From: Streptomyces fildesensis
GTDB taxonomy: Bacteria; Actinomycetota; Actinomycetes; Streptomycetales; Streptomycetaceae
NCBI RefSeq assembly: GCF_016107395.1
Contig: NZ_JAAIKO010000001.1
Location: 682,001 to 746,000 of the forward strand
Direction of reading: 5' to 3'
DNA length: 64,000 nt
The notes under the pieces were generated by a model. That model did no database searches, was not told the DNA's origin, and saw nothing but the letters and a program-made list of their open reading frames with translations. Below are positions 50,084 through 62,827 of the stretch, one piece after another. Within the stretch, counting starts at the first letter, position 1, and every line of letters begins with the position of its first letter. A program made the position numbers and the translations under genes.

Positions 50084-52084
50084 ATGCGCATCCGTACCGA
50101 TTTCCCCTACACGACCTTCGTCGAGGACGTCCGGATCCCGCTGCCCGACGGCACCCGGCTGTACGCGCGCATCTGGCGGCCGTACGCCGACGAACCGGTG
50201 CCCGCGCTGCTGGAGTACCTCCCGTACCGGCTGTACGACTGGACGGCGCCGCGCGATTCGCAGCGGCACCCCTGGTACGCGGGTCACGGCTACGCCTCCG
50301 TGCGGGTGGATGTACGGGGCCACGGCAACTCCGAGGGGCTGCCGGGCGACGAGTACGACGCCGCGGAGCTCGCGGACGGCGTCGCGGTCGTCGAATGGCT
50401 GGCCGCGCAGTCCTGGTGCACCGGCCGGGTCGGAATGTTCGGCATCTCCTGGGGCGGCTTCAACAGCCTGCAGATCGCCGCGCTCGCGCCACCGGCCCTC
50501 CAGGCCGTCGTCACCGTCTGCTCCACCGACGACCGCTACGACAACGATGTGCACTACATGGGCGGCTCGGTCCTCGCCGTCGACATGCACGCCTGGGCCG
50601 CGACGATGCTCGCCTTCGTCTGCCGGCCGCCCGATCCCACGGCGGTCGGCGACAGCTGGCGGCAGATGTGGCTCGAACGGCTCGAAGCCGTCGATCCGTT
50701 CATCCATACGTGGCTCGGCCACCAGAGCCGTGACGCGTACTGGCAGCACGGCAGCGTGTGCGAGGACTACTCCGCCGTCAAGGCGGCCGTCCTCACCGTC
50801 GGCGGCTGGCACGACCCGTACCGGGACACCGTGCTGCGCCTTGTCGAACATCTGGACGCACCCGTCCGCGGGTTGATCGGCCCCTGGTCCCACCAGTACC
50901 CCGACCGGGGGCGGCCGCCCGGGCCCGCCATCGGCTTCCTCCAGGAGACACTGCGCTGGTGGGACCACTGGCTGAAGGACAAGGCCACGGGGGTGATGGA
51001 CGATCCCCTGCTGCGCGCCTGGATCAGCGAGTCGCACCCGCCGGCCACGGTCTACGACGAACTGCCGGGCCGCTGGGTCGGCGAGGACAGCTGGCCGTCG
51101 CCCGCCGTCACCTACACCCCGTACGCGCTGCCCGGCGGCCCGGTGCGGGTCGACTCCCCGCAGCACACCGGGATCGACGCCGGCCGCTTCTTCCCGTTCG
51201 GCAACGACGCCGACCTGCCGCCGGAGCAGCGCGAGGAGGACGGCCGCTCGGTCTGCTTCGACTCCGCGCCGCTCACCGACCGTGTCGAGGTCCTCGGCCG
51301 CCCCCGGGTCCGGCTGCGGCTGCGCTGCGACGCGCCGCGCGGCCAGGTCATCGCCCGGGTCTGCGACGTGGCCCCGGACGGCTCCTCCACGCTCGTCACC
51401 CGTGGCGCCCTCAACCTGCTGGCGCGGCACGGCCGGGACCGGGCGGTGGAGTGGACCCCGGGCCACACCGAGGACATCGCGTTCGAGCTCAACGGCATCG
51501 GCCACGCGTTCCCGCACGGCCACCGCATCCGGCTCGCCCTGTCCTCCGCCTACTGGCCGTGGATCTGGCCGCACCCGCAGCCCGAGCACGCCTCCGGCTT
51601 CACCATCGAGGCTGCCGACAGCGCCCTCGACCTGCCGGTCCGCGCCCCGTCGCCGTCCGCGATCCCGCTGTACTTCGAGGAACCGGAACAGGCTCCACCG
51701 CTCCCCGTGATCTTCCCCGGCGCACCCGAGCCGCGCCCCGAACGGCTCGTCACCCGCGATGTCGCGACCGGTGCCTGGCAGCTGGACGTCGACCCGCGCC
51801 ACGGCGGTACCCGGATCTACCCCGACGGCCTCGAATTCACCGAGGACGCCCTGGAGACCTACCGCATCGAGTCCGGTGACCCGCTCTCCGCCGCCACCCG
51901 CTCCCTGTGGCACGTCCGGCTGCGCCGCCCGGACCTCGGCTGGGACGTCAGCGTCGACACCAGATCCGAGATCCAGGCGGACGCGACGCACTTCGTCACC
52001 TTCAACGAGGTCACCTGCCACTCCGGCGACGAGACCGTCTTCCACCGCACCTGGAACCGCCGCATCCCGCGCACGGCGGGCTGA
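50084..52084 (+). CDS. CocE/NonD family hydrolase (X-Pro dipeptidyl-peptidase S15-like)
   Basis: This 666-residue alpha/beta hydrolase has an N-terminal catalytic domain (VDVRGHGNSEG, nucleophile serine in GMFGISWGGFNS). The probable catalytic Asp and His lie in VGGWHDPYRDTVLRLV and GPWSHQYPD. A C-terminal jelly-roll domain (VRLRLRCDAPRGQVIARVCDVAPDG) resembles that of cocaine esterase. It would hydrolyse an ester, amide or beta-lactam-type bond; no signal peptide is visible. It is cytoplasmic or secreted by another route. The ATG at 50084 is chosen. A hairpin separates it from the convergent nuoN. Confidence 0.9.
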   Translation: MRIRTDFPYTTFVEDVRIPLPDGTRLYARIWRPYADEPVPALLEYLPYRLYDWTAPRDSQRHPWYAGHGYASVRVDVRGHGNSEGLPGDEYDAAELADGVAVVEWLAAQSWCTGRVGMFGISWGGFNSLQIAALAPPALQAVVTVCSTDDRYDNDVHYMGGSVLAVDMHAWAATMLAFVCRPPDPTAVGDSWRQMWLERLEAVDPFIHTWLGHQSRDAYWQHGSVCEDYSAVKAAVLTVGGWHDPYRDTVLRLVEHLDAPVRGLIGPWSHQYPDRGRPPGPAIGFLQETLRWWDHWLKDKATGVMDDPLLRAWISESHPPATVYDELPGRWVGEDSWPSPAVTYTPYALPGGPVRVDSPQHTGIDAGRFFPFGNDADLPPEQREEDGRSVCFDSAPLTDRVEVLGRPRVRLRLRCDAPRGQVIARVCDVAPDGSSTLVTRGALNLLARHGRDRAVEWTPGHTEDIAFELNGIGHAFPHGHRIRLALSSAYWPWIWPHPQPEHASGFTIEAADSALDLPVRAPSPSAIPLYFEEPEQAPPLPVIFPGAPEPRPERLVTRDVATGAWQLDVDPRHGGTRIYPDGLEFTEDALETYRIESGDPLSAATRSLWHVRLRRPDLGWDVSVDTRSEIQADATHFVTFNEVTCHSGDETVFHRTWNRRIPRTAG

Positions 52085-52089
52085 AACGA

Positions 52090-52130
52090 GGAACGGCCGC
52101 CGAACGCCTGAAGCGTTCGACGGCCGTTCC
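52090..52130. terminator. Terminator between CocE-type gene and nuoN
   Basis: An 18-bp stem with one mismatch (52090-52107 with 52113-52130) lies between convergent stop codons. Its right arm shares the 17-mer GCGTTCGACGGCCGTTC with the hairpin at 48688-48726. Confidence 0.88.
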
Positions 52131-52144
52131 CGTGGTGTCGTTGT

Positions 52145-53791
52145 TCAGCGGACGAAGACGCCCGCCTTGTCGGCGAGGTCCAGGAAGTACTGCGGCATGA
52201 CGCCCAGCGCGAGCGTCACCGCCACGCCGATGCCGATGGCCGTGGAGGTCCAGGCGCTCGGGACGGCGACGGTGGGGCCGTCGGGCTTCGGTTCGCTGAA
52301 GAACATCAGCACGATCACGCGGATGTAGAAGAACGCGGCGATGGCCGAGGAGAGCACACCCACGATGACCAGCGGCATCGCGCCGCCCTGGGCCGCCGCC
52401 TTGAAGACCGCGAACTTTCCGGCGAAGCCGGAGGTCAGCGGGATGCCCGCGAAGGCCAGCAGGAACACCGCGAAGACCGCCGCGACCAGCGGCGAGCGGC
52501 GGCCGAGGCCGGCCCAGTGGGACAGGTGGGTGGCTTCGCCGCCCGCGTCGCGGACCAGGGTGACGACGGCGAAGGCGCCGAGCGTCACGAAGGAGTACGC
52601 CGCGAGGTAGAAGAGCACCGACGAGACGCCGTCCGGCGTGGTGGCGATGACACCCGCGAGGATGAACCCGGCGTGCGCGATCGACGAGTACGCCAGCAGT
52701 CGCTTCACATCGGTCTGGGTGACGGCGACGATCGCGCCGACCAGCATCGTCAGGATCGCGACGCCCCACATCACCGGCCGCCAGTCCCAGCGCATGCCCG
52801 GCAGGACCACGTACAGCAGCCGCAGCAGCGCGCCGAAGGCGGCGACCTTGGTGGCGGCGGCCATGAAGCCGGTCACCGGGGTCGGGGCGCCCTGATAGAC
52901 GTCCGGGGTCCACATGTGGAACGGCACGGCGCCGACCTTGAACAGCAGCCCCATCGCGACCATCGCGGTGCCGATGAGCAGCAGCGCGTCGTTGCCGGTG
53001 GTGGCGGCGAGCGCCGGGGTCATCTTGGCGGTGCCGTCGACGACGGCGGCGATGCCGGAGTACGAGACGGTGCCCGCGTAGCCGTAGAGCAGCGCGATGC
53101 CGAACAGCAGGAAGGCCGACGAGAAGGCTCCCAGCAGGAAGTACTTCATCGCGGCTTCCTGCGACATGAAGCGCCGGCGGCGGGCCAGCGCGCAGAGCAG
53201 GTACAGCGGCAGCGAGAAGACCTCGAGCGCGACGAAGAGCGTCAGCAGGTCGGACGCGGCCGGGAAGATCAGCATGCCGCCGACCGCGAAGAGCAGCAGC
53301 GGGAAGACCTCGGTGGTGGTGAACCCGGCCTTGACCGCGGCCTTCTCGGCGTCGCCGCCGGGAACGGCGGAGCCCTGGGCGGCGAAGGAGTCGACCTTGC
53401 GACCGTGCGCCTTCGGGTCGAGCCGGCGTTCCGCGAAGGTGAACACCGCGACCAGCCCGACCAGCAGGATCGTGCCCTGCAGGAAGAGCGCGGGGCCGTC
53501 GACGGCGACGGCTCCCATGGCCGCGACATGCGCCTTGGTGGTGCCGTAGCCCCTGGCCGCCAGCGCCACCACGGCGGCGAAGGCGGCGGCGAGGCCGATG
53601 ACGCTGACCGCGATCTGTCCCAGGTAGCGGGACTTACGGGGCAGGAACGCCTCGACGAGGATCCCGACGACGGCTGCCCCGAAGACGATCAGGACCGGCG
53701 ACAGCTGGGTGTACTCGATCTTCGGGGCGGGGATCTTGTCTGCGGCGGGGGCCGCCATTGTCCACAGGCTGTGGACGGCTGTTCCGCTCAC
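52145..53791 (-). CDS. nuoN: NADH-quinone oxidoreductase subunit N (main cluster)
   Basis: The 548-residue antiporter-like membrane subunit has MWTPDVYQGAPTPVTGFMAAATKVAAFGALLRL and LLAYSSIAHAGFILAGV. PLTSGFAGKFAVFKAAAQGG closes the usual block order. About 14 hydrophobic helices are visible. The GTG at 53791 overlaps the nuoM stop (GTGA). A later ATG (MAAPAADKIPAPK) could be used. It is the last gene of the standard 14-gene complex I operon, whose 5' part lies beyond the window. Confidence 0.95.
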   Translation of the reverse strand: MSGTAVHSLWTMAAPAADKIPAPKIEYTQLSPVLIVFGAAVVGILVEAFLPRKSRYLGQIAVSVIGLAAAFAAVVALAARGYGTTKAHVAAMGAVAVDGPALFLQGTILLVGLVAVFTFAERRLDPKAHGRKVDSFAAQGSAVPGGDAEKAAVKAGFTTTEVFPLLLFAVGGMLIFPAASDLLTLFVALEVFSLPLYLLCALARRRRFMSQEAAMKYFLLGAFSSAFLLFGIALLYGYAGTVSYSGIAAVVDGTAKMTPALAATTGNDALLLIGTAMVAMGLLFKVGAVPFHMWTPDVYQGAPTPVTGFMAAATKVAAFGALLRLLYVVLPGMRWDWRPVMWGVAILTMLVGAIVAVTQTDVKRLLAYSSIAHAGFILAGVIATTPDGVSSVLFYLAAYSFVTLGAFAVVTLVRDAGGEATHLSHWAGLGRRSPLVAAVFAVFLLAFAGIPLTSGFAGKFAVFKAAAQGGAMPLVIVGVLSSAIAAFFYIRVIVLMFFSEPKPDGPTVAVPSAWTSTAIGIGVAVTLALGVMPQYFLDLADKAGVFVR

Positions 53792-55383
53792 TTGGTCGCC
53801 TCCAGCGCGGGCTTGGGGTCGGTCTTGTGCACGTCGGAGAGCGTCTGGCCGACCGCCGGATTGACGATGTCCGTGAGCGGCTTCGGGTACACGCCGAGGA
53901 AGAGCAGCAGCGCGATCAGCGGAGCCACCACGGCGATCTCACGGACCTTGAGGTCCTTCATCCCCTCGACGCCCGCCTTCACCGGCCCGGTCATCGTCCG
54001 CTGGTACAGGACGAGGACGTAGAGCGCGGCGAGCACGATGCCGACGGTCGCGATGATGCCGAGCGCCGGGTAGCGGCTGAACGTGCCGACGAGCACCAGG
54101 AACTCGGAGACGAACGGGGCGAGCCCCGGCAGCGACAGCGTCGCCAGTCCGCCGATCAGGAAGGTGCCCGCGAGCACCGGCGCCACCTTCTGCACACCGC
54201 CGAAGTCGGCGATGAGCCGCGAGCCGCGCCGGCTGATCAGGAAGCCGGCCACCAGCAGCAGCGCGGCGGTCGAGATCCCGTGGTTGACCATGTAGAGCGC
54301 GGCGCCGCTCTGTCCCTGGGTGGTCATCGCGAAGATGCCCATGATGATGAAGCCGAAGTGCGAGATGGACGCGTAGGCGATCAGCCGCTTGATGTCGCGC
54401 TGGCCGACGGCCAGCAGGGCACCGTAGATGATGCTGATCACCGCGAGCACCAGGATCACCGGCGTCGCCCACTTGCTGGCCTCCGGGAAGAGCTGGAGGC
54501 AGTAGCGCAGCATCGCGAAGGTGCCGACCTTGTCGACGACCGCGGTGATGAGCACCGCGACCGGCGCGGTCGACTCCCCCATCGCGTTCGGCAGCCAGGT
54601 GTGCAGCGGCCACAGCGGCGCCTTCACCGCGAAGGCGAAGAAGAAGCCGAGGAAGAGCCACCGCTCGGTGGAGGAGGCCAGGTCGAACTTGCCGGCCGCG
54701 CGCGCCTGGAGGATCTCCTGGAGCGAGAACGTGCCGTGCCCGAGCTGGTCGGCACTGGCCGCGTACAGCCCGATGACGGCGGCCAGCATGACGAGGCCGC
54801 CGACCAGGTTGTAGAGCAGGAACTTCACGGCGGCGTACGAGCGCTGCTTGGCCGCCTCGTCGTCGCCGTGCTCGTGCGCCTGGTCCCCGAAGCCGCCGAT
54901 GAGGAAGTACATCGGGATGAGCATGGCTTCGAAGAAGATGTAGAAGAGGAAGACGTCGGTGGCCTCGAACGAGACCACCACCATCGCCTCGACGGCCAGG
55001 ATCAGGGCGAAGAAGCCCTGGGTGGGCCGCCAGCGGCGGTTGGGGTTCTTGTCTTCGAGGGGGTCGGCGTCGTGCCAGCCCGCCGCGATGATGAACGGGA
55101 TCAGGAGCGCGGTCAGCGCGACCAGCGAAACGCCGATGCCGTCCACGCCGAGTTCGTAGCGGACCCCGAAGTCCTTGATCCACGCGTGGGACTCGGTGAG
55201 CTGGTAGCGCTCACCGCCCGGTTCGAACCGGACGAGGACGATCACGGCCAGTACGAACGTCGCGACCGAGAAGCCCAGCGCCGACCACTTGGCGACGGTG
55301 CGCTTCGCGGCCGGTACGGCGGCGGTGGCGATCGCGCCGACCGCCGGAAGGGCGGCCGTGACGGTAAGGAGGGGAAAGGACAT
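53788..55383 (-). CDS. nuoM: NADH-quinone oxidoreductase subunit M (main cluster)
   Basis: The 531-residue proton-pumping subunit has WIKDFGVRYELGVDGIGVSLVALTALLIPF, FYIFFEAMLIPMYFLIGGFG and VKAPLWPLHTWLPNAMGESTAP. LIAYASISHFGFIIMGIFAM is also present. All key lysine and histidine positions of the family are kept. The ATG at 55383 lies 6 bp after the nuoL stop. It is transcribed with nuoL and nuoN. Confidence 0.95.
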   Translation of the reverse strand: MSFPLLTVTAALPAVGAIATAAVPAAKRTVAKWSALGFSVATFVLAVIVLVRFEPGGERYQLTESHAWIKDFGVRYELGVDGIGVSLVALTALLIPFIIAAGWHDADPLEDKNPNRRWRPTQGFFALILAVEAMVVVSFEATDVFLFYIFFEAMLIPMYFLIGGFGDQAHEHGDDEAAKQRSYAAVKFLLYNLVGGLVMLAAVIGLYAASADQLGHGTFSLQEILQARAAGKFDLASSTERWLFLGFFFAFAVKAPLWPLHTWLPNAMGESTAPVAVLITAVVDKVGTFAMLRYCLQLFPEASKWATPVILVLAVISIIYGALLAVGQRDIKRLIAYASISHFGFIIMGIFAMTTQGQSGAALYMVNHGISTAALLLVAGFLISRRGSRLIADFGGVQKVAPVLAGTFLIGGLATLSLPGLAPFVSEFLVLVGTFSRYPALGIIATVGIVLAALYVLVLYQRTMTGPVKAGVEGMKDLKVREIAVVAPLIALLLFLGVYPKPLTDIVNPAVGQTLSDVHKTDPKPALEATK

Positions 55384-55389
55384 GAGTTA

Positions 55390-57285
<1,896 letters not shown>

Positions 57286-57297
57286 TGTCGCTACCCC

Positions 57298-57597
57298 TTA
57301 CAGCTTCATCAGATTGGCGTCGTCGACCGAGGCCGAGTGCCGGGAGCGGAACATCGTCACGATGATCGCGAGCCCGACCACGACCTCGGCGGCGGCGACC
57401 ACCATCGTGAAGAAGGCGATGATCTGGCCGTCGAGGTTGCCGTGCATCCGGGAGAAGGTGACGAACGCCAGGTTGCAGGCGTTCAGCATCAGCTCGACGC
57501 ACATGAAGACGATGATCGCGTTGCGCCGGATCAGCACCCCGGCGGCGCCGATGGTGAACAGCAGCGCGGCCAGGTACAGGTAGTTGACCGGATTCAC
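57298..57597 (-). CDS. nuoK: NADH-quinone oxidoreductase subunit K (main cluster)
   Basis: This 99-residue three-helix subunit starts [45 protein letters not shown]. It keeps both membrane glutamates ([14 protein letters not shown]). The length is normal for NuoK. The GTG at 57597 overlaps the nuoJ stop by 4 bp. Confidence 0.96.
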   Translation of the reverse strand: MNPVNYLYLAALLFTIGAAGVLIRRNAIIVFMCVELMLNACNLAFVTFSRMHGNLDGQIIAFFTMVVAAAEVVVGLAIIVTMFRSRHSASVDDANLMKL

Positions 57598-58430
57598 TTG
57601 CTCGCCTCCTCTGGCGCTGTGACCTCGGGCGCGGACCGTTCCAGCCAGCTCTCCGAGCGCTGTTCCAGCTCGGCGAGATCGGCCAGGGCCTCGTTCGACA
57701 CATCACGGATCTGGCCGCGGTCCCGCAGCGTGGCGCTGACCGACAGGTCCGAGGTGGTGCCGTCCGGCAGCAGGCCGGGGACGTCCACCGCGTTGTGCCG
57801 GGCGTAGACGCCGGGTGCGGGCAGCGGCGGCACCTGGGTGCCCGCGCGGACCCGCGCGATCGACAGCTCGCGCTGCGTGCTGCGCTCCTCGGTCCGCTCG
57901 CGGTGCGTCAGCACCATCGCGCCGACGACCGCCGTGATCAGCAGCGCGCCGGTGATCTCGAAGGCCCAGACGTACTTGGTGAAGATGAGCCGCGCCAGGC
58001 CCTCGACGTTGCCGCCCGCGTTCGCCTGGCCGAGGCCGGCGAAGGTGTCGAGCGAGGCGTTGCCGATGCCCGCGATCAGCAGGATCCCGAAGCCGAGACC
58101 GCATCCCGCGGCCAGCCAGCGCTGGCCCTTCAGCGTCTCCTTCAGCGAGTCGGCGGCGGTGATGCCGACCAGCATGACGACGAAGAGGAAGAGCATCATG
58201 ATCGCGCCGGTGTAGACGACGATCTGGACGACCCCGAGGAAGTACGCGCCCTGCGCCAGGTAGAAGACAGCCAGGATGATCATGGTCCCGGCCAGACAGA
58301 GCGCGCTGTGCACCGTCTTCTTGCTCAGTACGGTGCCCAGCGCACCCAGCACGGCGACGACGGCGAGCACCCAGAACTGGAACGCCTCACCCGTCGAGGT
58401 GGTGGAAGCGGCGGCGGCGAACGTGCTCAC
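57594..58430 (-). CDS. nuoJ: NADH-quinone oxidoreductase subunit J (main cluster)
   Basis: The 278-residue membrane subunit has [53 protein letters not shown]-terminal cytosolic extension of about 90 residues is rich in Arg, Glu and Pro ([32 protein letters not shown]). Such extensions are usual in actinomycete NuoJ. It overlaps nuoI by 4 bp. Confidence 0.95.
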   Translation of the reverse strand: MSTFAAAASTTSTGEAFQFWVLAVVAVLGALGTVLSKKTVHSALCLAGTMIILAVFYLAQGAYFLGVVQIVVYTGAIMMLFLFVVMLVGITAADSLKETLKGQRWLAAGCGLGFGILLIAGIGNASLDTFAGLGQANAGGNVEGLARLIFTKYVWAFEITGALLITAVVGAMVLTHRERTEERSTQRELSIARVRAGTQVPPLPAPGVYARHNAVDVPGLLPDGTTSDLSVSATLRDRGQIRDVSNEALADLAELEQRSESWLERSAPEVTAPEEASK

Positions 58431-58990
58431 GCCTCCACCTCCTTCTCCGCAGGAGTGCGCTCCTGGGTGACGGTGCCGGGCGCGGCCTCACTGACCAGTC
58501 CCCGGTAGTAGTCCTGCTCGTCGGTGCCGGGGAAGATCGAGTGCGGTGCCTCGACCATGCCCTCCTCCAGGCCGGCGAGCAGCTGCTCCTTGGTGAAGAT
58601 CAGCGACTCACGGCTGCTGTCGGCGAGTTCGTACTCGTTGGTCATCGTCAGCGCCCGGGTGGGGCACGCCTCGATGCACAGCCCGCACAGGATGCAGCGG
58701 GCGTAGTTGATCTGGTAGACGCGGCCGTAGCGCTCACCCGGGGAGTAGCGCTCCTCCTCGGTGTTGTCCGCGCCCTCCACGTAGATCGCGTCGGCCGGGC
58801 AGGCCCAGGCGCACAGTTCGCAGCCGACGCACTTCTCCAGCCCGTCCGGGTGCCGGTTGAGCTGGTGCCGGCCGTGGAAGCGCGGCGCGGTCGGCTTCTT
58901 CTCCTCGGGGTACTGCTCGGTCAGCCGCTTCTTGAACATGGCCTTGAAGGTCACGCCGAAGCCCGCGACCGGGCCCAGGAACTCAGGCAT
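58427..58990 (-). CDS. nuoI: NADH-quinone oxidoreductase subunit I (main cluster)
   Basis: The 187-residue subunit carries two [4Fe-4S] motifs, [16 protein letters not shown] and [16 protein letters not shown] (centres N6a and N6b). They connect NuoG to NuoB. The chosen ATG at 58990 gives [19 protein letters not shown] with the amphipathic N-terminal helix. The start lies inside the nuoH 3' end (8-bp overlap). Confidence 0.95.
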   Translation of the reverse strand: MPEFLGPVAGFGVTFKAMFKKRLTEQYPEEKKPTAPRFHGRHQLNRHPDGLEKCVGCELCAWACPADAIYVEGADNTEEERYSPGERYGRVYQINYARCILCGLCIEACPTRALTMTNEYELADSSRESLIFTKEQLLAGLEEGMVEAPHSIFPGTDEQDYYRGLVSEAAPGTVTQERTPAEKEVEA

Positions 58991-60341
58991 CGTCGGCCTC
59001 CTTGTCATTGTCCGGGGTGTCCGGGGCACCGACGAGCTGCGGCTCGCCAAGGCTGCGGCTGCGACGGCGCGGCACCGGTGGCAGCGTCTGCCCCGGCAAC
59101 GGCGGTACGGGGAAGCCGCCCGCCATCGGATCGAACGGTTCCGGCGGTGCCGCGGCGGCTTCCGCCTCGTCCTTCTTCCGCCCGCGGTCGCGGAACACAT
59201 CGACCACGAGGGAGATCAGCAGCAGGCCGACGACGGCCCCGCCGACGTACAGCACGATGTCGCGCAGGCCGTAGTTCTCGTTCCGCATCGCCCGGACGGT
59301 CGCGACCAGCATCAGCCAGACCATCGAGACCGGGATGAGGACCTTCCAGCCCAGCTTCATGAACTGGTCGTAACGCACCCGCGGCAGCGTGCCGCGCAGC
59401 CAGATGAAGAAGAACAGCAGCAGCTGGACCTTGACCGTGAACCAGAGCATCGGCCACCAGCCGTGGTTCGCGCCCTCCCAGAAGGTGCTGATCGGCCACG
59501 GGGCCCGCCAGCCGCCCAGGAAGAGGGTGGTCGCCACCGCCGAGACCGTCACCATGTTCACGTACTCGGCGAGCATGAAGAGCGCGAACTTGATCGACGA
59601 GTACTCGGTGTTGAAGCCGCCGACCAGGTCGCCCTCCGACTCCGGCATGTCGAACGGTGCGCGGTTGGTCTCACCGACCATCGCCACGATGTAGATCAGC
59701 AGCGAGACCGGCAGCAGCACCGCGAACCAGCGGTCGTGCTGCGCCTCGACGATCGCCGAGGTGGACATCGACCCGGAGTAGAGGAAGACCGCCGCGAAGG
59801 ACAGCCCCATCGCGATCTCGTAGGAGATCATCTGGGCCGAGGCGCGCAATCCGCCGAGCAGCGGGTACGTCGAGCCGGAGGACCAGCCCGCGAGCACGAT
59901 GCCGTAGATGCCGACGGACGCGGTGGCCAGGATGTACAGGACGCCGATCGGGAGATCGGTGAGCTGCAGCGCGGTGCGGGTGCCGAAGATCGACACCTCG
60001 TTGTCGGCCGGGCCGAAGGGGATCACCGCGAAGGACATGAAGGCGGGGATCGCCGCGACGATCGGCGCGAGGATGTACACCACCTTGTCCGCGCGCTTGA
60101 CGATGATGTCTTCCTTCAGCATCAGCTTGATGCCGTCGGCGAGCGACTGGAGCATGCCCCACGGGCCGTGCCGGTTGGGGCCGATGCGCAGCTGCATCCA
60201 CGCCACGACCTTGCGCTCCCAGACGATCGAGAACAGCACGGTCAGCATGGCGAAGGCGAAGCAGAAGACCGCCTTGAGGAGGATCAGCCACCACGGATCG
60301 GTGCCGAACATCGACAGATCTTCGGCGGAGAGGTTGTTCAC
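58983..60341 (-). CDS. nuoH: NADH-quinone oxidoreductase subunit H (main cluster)
   Basis: The 452-residue membrane subunit has [69 protein letters not shown] and [37 protein letters not shown] are also present. The C-terminal 100 residues are a cytosolic Pro/Glu/Ala-rich tail beyond the usual end. The GTG at 60341 overlaps the nuoG stop (GTGA). Confidence 0.95.
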   Translation of the reverse strand: MNNLSAEDLSMFGTDPWWLILLKAVFCFAFAMLTVLFSIVWERKVVAWMQLRIGPNRHGPWGMLQSLADGIKLMLKEDIIVKRADKVVYILAPIVAAIPAFMSFAVIPFGPADNEVSIFGTRTALQLTDLPIGVLYILATASVGIYGIVLAGWSSGSTYPLLGGLRASAQMISYEIAMGLSFAAVFLYSGSMSTSAIVEAQHDRWFAVLLPVSLLIYIVAMVGETNRAPFDMPESEGDLVGGFNTEYSSIKFALFMLAEYVNMVTVSAVATTLFLGGWRAPWPISTFWEGANHGWWPMLWFTVKVQLLLFFFIWLRGTLPRVRYDQFMKLGWKVLIPVSMVWLMLVATVRAMRNENYGLRDIVLYVGGAVVGLLLISLVVDVFRDRGRKKDEAEAAAAPPEPFDPMAGGFPVPPLPGQTLPPVPRRRSRSLGEPQLVGAPDTPDNDKEADDA

Positions 60342-62827
60342 TGGGCCACCTCCGTGGCAGCGGCGCCGACCTTGACGACCTGGCCGGGCAGCGCGCCGGT
60401 ATCGCTGGCGACGCCCCCGCCCGTGGAGTTCAGCGGCAGCCACACCACCCGGTCGGGCATCGGAGTGATGCGCAGCGGCAGCCGTACCGAACCGGCGGGC
60501 CCGGAGACCTCGGTGAGGTCGCCGTTGGCGAGCCCGGCCTCCGCGGCGGTCGCGGCCGACAGCCGCACCACCGCCTCGTGCCGGGTGCCGGCCAGCGCGT
60601 CGTCGCCCTCCTGGAGCTTGCCCTGGTCGAGCAGCAGCCGGTGCCCGGCGAGCACCGCCTCGCCCGCGGCGGGCACGGGCAGCGTCCGGGACGTCTCCAG
60701 CGGCTGGGAGGCGTGCGGCCCGTCCCAGGGGGAGAGCCGGTTCAGTTCGGTGCGGGCGGCGCGGACGTCGCCCAGTCCGAGGCTGACGCCGAGCGCGTCG
60801 GCGAGCATCGTCAGGACCCGGGCGTCCGGCAGCTGGTGCCGGTTGACGACCTGGTCCGGCTTGATGGCCGCGTCGAACAGCCGAGCCCTGCCCTCCCAGT
60901 TGAGGAAGGTGCCGGCCTTCTCGGCGACCGCGGCCACCGGCAGGACGACATCCGCCCGGTCGGTGACCTCGGAGGGCCGCAGTTCCAGGCTGACGACGAA
61001 GCCGACCGCGTCCAGCGCGAGCCGGGCGCGGGCCGGGTCCGGCAGGTCCGCGACCTCGACGCCGCCGACGACCAGCGCCGCCAGCTCGCCGCTCGCGGCC
61101 GCCTCGACGATCTGGCCGGTGTCGCGCCCGAAGCGGTGCGGGAGTTCGGCCAGTCCCCAGACCCGGGCGACCTCGTCGCGGGCCCGCGGGTCGGTGACCG
61201 GCCGGCCACCGGGCAGCAGCCCCGGCAGCGCGCCCGCCTCGACCGCTCCGCGCTCACCCGCGCGGCGCGGGATCCACGCGAGCTTCGCGCCGCTCGCCGT
61301 GGCGAAGCGGATCGCCGCGGTCAGCGCGCCGGGTACGGCGGCCAGCCGTTCGCCGACCAGGATCACCGACCCTTCGGCACGCAGCGCCTCGGCGGCCTTC
61401 TCGCCCGCCTCGTCGAGACCGACACCGCCGGCGAGCGCGTCCAGCCACTCGGGCTCGGTGCCGGGTGCGGCGGGCAGCAGCGTGCCGCCCGCCTTCGTCA
61501 GGCCACGGGTCGCGAACGGCGCCAGTGCGAAGGTCCGCTGGCGCCGCTTCTGGTTCGCTTTGCGAAGCCGGAGGAAGATCCCCGGAGCCTCCTCCTCGGC
61601 CTCGAGACCGACGAGCAGGACGGCCGGCGCCTTCTCCAGCGTCGTGTACGTGATGCCGTCGCCGTCCAGGTCCCGGCCGCGTCCCGCCACCTGCGAGGCC
61701 AGGAAGTCGGCCTCCTCGGCGCTGTGCACGCGGGCCCGGAAGTCGACGTCGTTGGTGTCGAGGGCGACCCGCGCGAACTTGGCGTAGGCGTAGGCGTCCT
61801 CGACGGTCAGCCGGCCGCCGGCCAGTACCGCGGTGCGGCCGCCGGCCGCCGCGATCCCGGCGGCCGCGGCCGCCAGTGCCTCGGGCCAGCTCGCCGGCTC
61901 CAGCTCACCGGTCTCCTTGTTACGGAGCAGCGGGTGCTTGAGGCGGTCGGGGCGCTGTGCGTAGCGGAAGCCGAAGCGCCCCTTGTCGCACACCCATTCC
62001 TCGTTGACCTGGGGGTCGTCGGCGGCCAGCCGCCGCATGACCTTGCCGCGTCGGTGGTCGGTGCGCGTCGCGCAGCCGCCCGCGCAGTGCTCGCAGACCG
62101 ACGGCGACGACACCAGGTCGAACGGCCGGGACCGGAAGCGGTACGCCGCCGAGGTCAGCGCGCCCACCGGACAGATCTGGATGGTGTTGCCGGAGAAGTA
62201 CGAGGCGAACGGGTCGCCGTCGCCGATTCCGACCTGCTGGAGGGCGCCGCGCTCGATGAGCTCGATGAACGGGTCGCCCGCGATCTGCTCCGAGAACCGG
62301 GTGCAGCGCGCGCACAGCACACAGCGCTCCCGGTCCAGCAGCACCTGCGTGGAGATCGGCACCGGCTTCTCGTACGTGCGCTTCTTGCCCTCGAAGCGGG
62401 TGTCCGCCTGGCCGGTGCTCATCGCCTGGTTCTGCAGCGGGCACTCGCCGCCCTTGTCGCAGACCGGGCAGTCCAGCGGGTGGTTGATGAGCAGCAGCTC
62501 CATCACCCCGCGCTGCGCCTTCTCGGCGACCGGCGAGGTGAGATGGGTCTTGACGACCATGCCGTCGGTGCACGTGATCGTGCAGGACGCCATCGGCTTG
62601 CGCTGGCCCTCGACCTCGACGATGCACTGCCGGCAGGCGCCGGCCGGGTCGAGGAGCGGGTGGTCGCAGAACCGCGGGATCTCGATGCCCAGCAGCTCCG
62701 CCGCACGGATCACCAGGGTCCCCTTGGGGACCGAGAGCGCGACGCCGTCGATCGTGACGGCGACGAGATCCTCCGGCGGAACCGCCGCCTCTCCCCCTCC
62801 GGAGGGGGCAGACGTGGTGACTGTCAT
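60338..62827 (-). CDS. nuoG: NADH-quinone oxidoreductase subunit G
   Basis: The 829-residue iron-sulphur subunit of the NADH module has a [2Fe-2S] set ([16 protein letters not shown]) and [24 protein letters not shown] for N4/N5 is followed by the extra N7 motif (CEHCAGGC then Cys 28 residues on). The C-terminal molybdopterin-like domain lacks obvious cofactor residues, as usual. The ATG at 62827 overlaps the nuoF stop (ATGA). An upstream ORF extension is rejected. Confidence 0.95.
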   Translation of the reverse strand: MTVTTSAPSGGGEAAVPPEDLVAVTIDGVALSVPKGTLVIRAAELLGIEIPRFCDHPLLDPAGACRQCIVEVEGQRKPMASCTITCTDGMVVKTHLTSPVAEKAQRGVMELLLINHPLDCPVCDKGGECPLQNQAMSTGQADTRFEGKKRTYEKPVPISTQVLLDRERCVLCARCTRFSEQIAGDPFIELIERGALQQVGIGDGDPFASYFSGNTIQICPVGALTSAAYRFRSRPFDLVSSPSVCEHCAGGCATRTDHRRGKVMRRLAADDPQVNEEWVCDKGRFGFRYAQRPDRLKHPLLRNKETGELEPASWPEALAAAAAGIAAAGGRTAVLAGGRLTVEDAYAYAKFARVALDTNDVDFRARVHSAEEADFLASQVAGRGRDLDGDGITYTTLEKAPAVLLVGLEAEEEAPGIFLRLRKANQKRRQRTFALAPFATRGLTKAGGTLLPAAPGTEPEWLDALAGGVGLDEAGEKAAEALRAEGSVILVGERLAAVPGALTAAIRFATASGAKLAWIPRRAGERGAVEAGALPGLLPGGRPVTDPRARDEVARVWGLAELPHRFGRDTGQIVEAAASGELAALVVGGVEVADLPDPARARLALDAVGFVVSLELRPSEVTDRADVVLPVAAVAEKAGTFLNWEGRARLFDAAIKPDQVVNRHQLPDARVLTMLADALGVSLGLGDVRAARTELNRLSPWDGPHASQPLETSRTLPVPAAGEAVLAGHRLLLDQGKLQEGDDALAGTRHEAVVRLSAATAAEAGLANGDLTEVSGPAGSVRLPLRITPMPDRVVWLPLNSTGGGVASDTGALPGQVVKVGAAATEVAQ

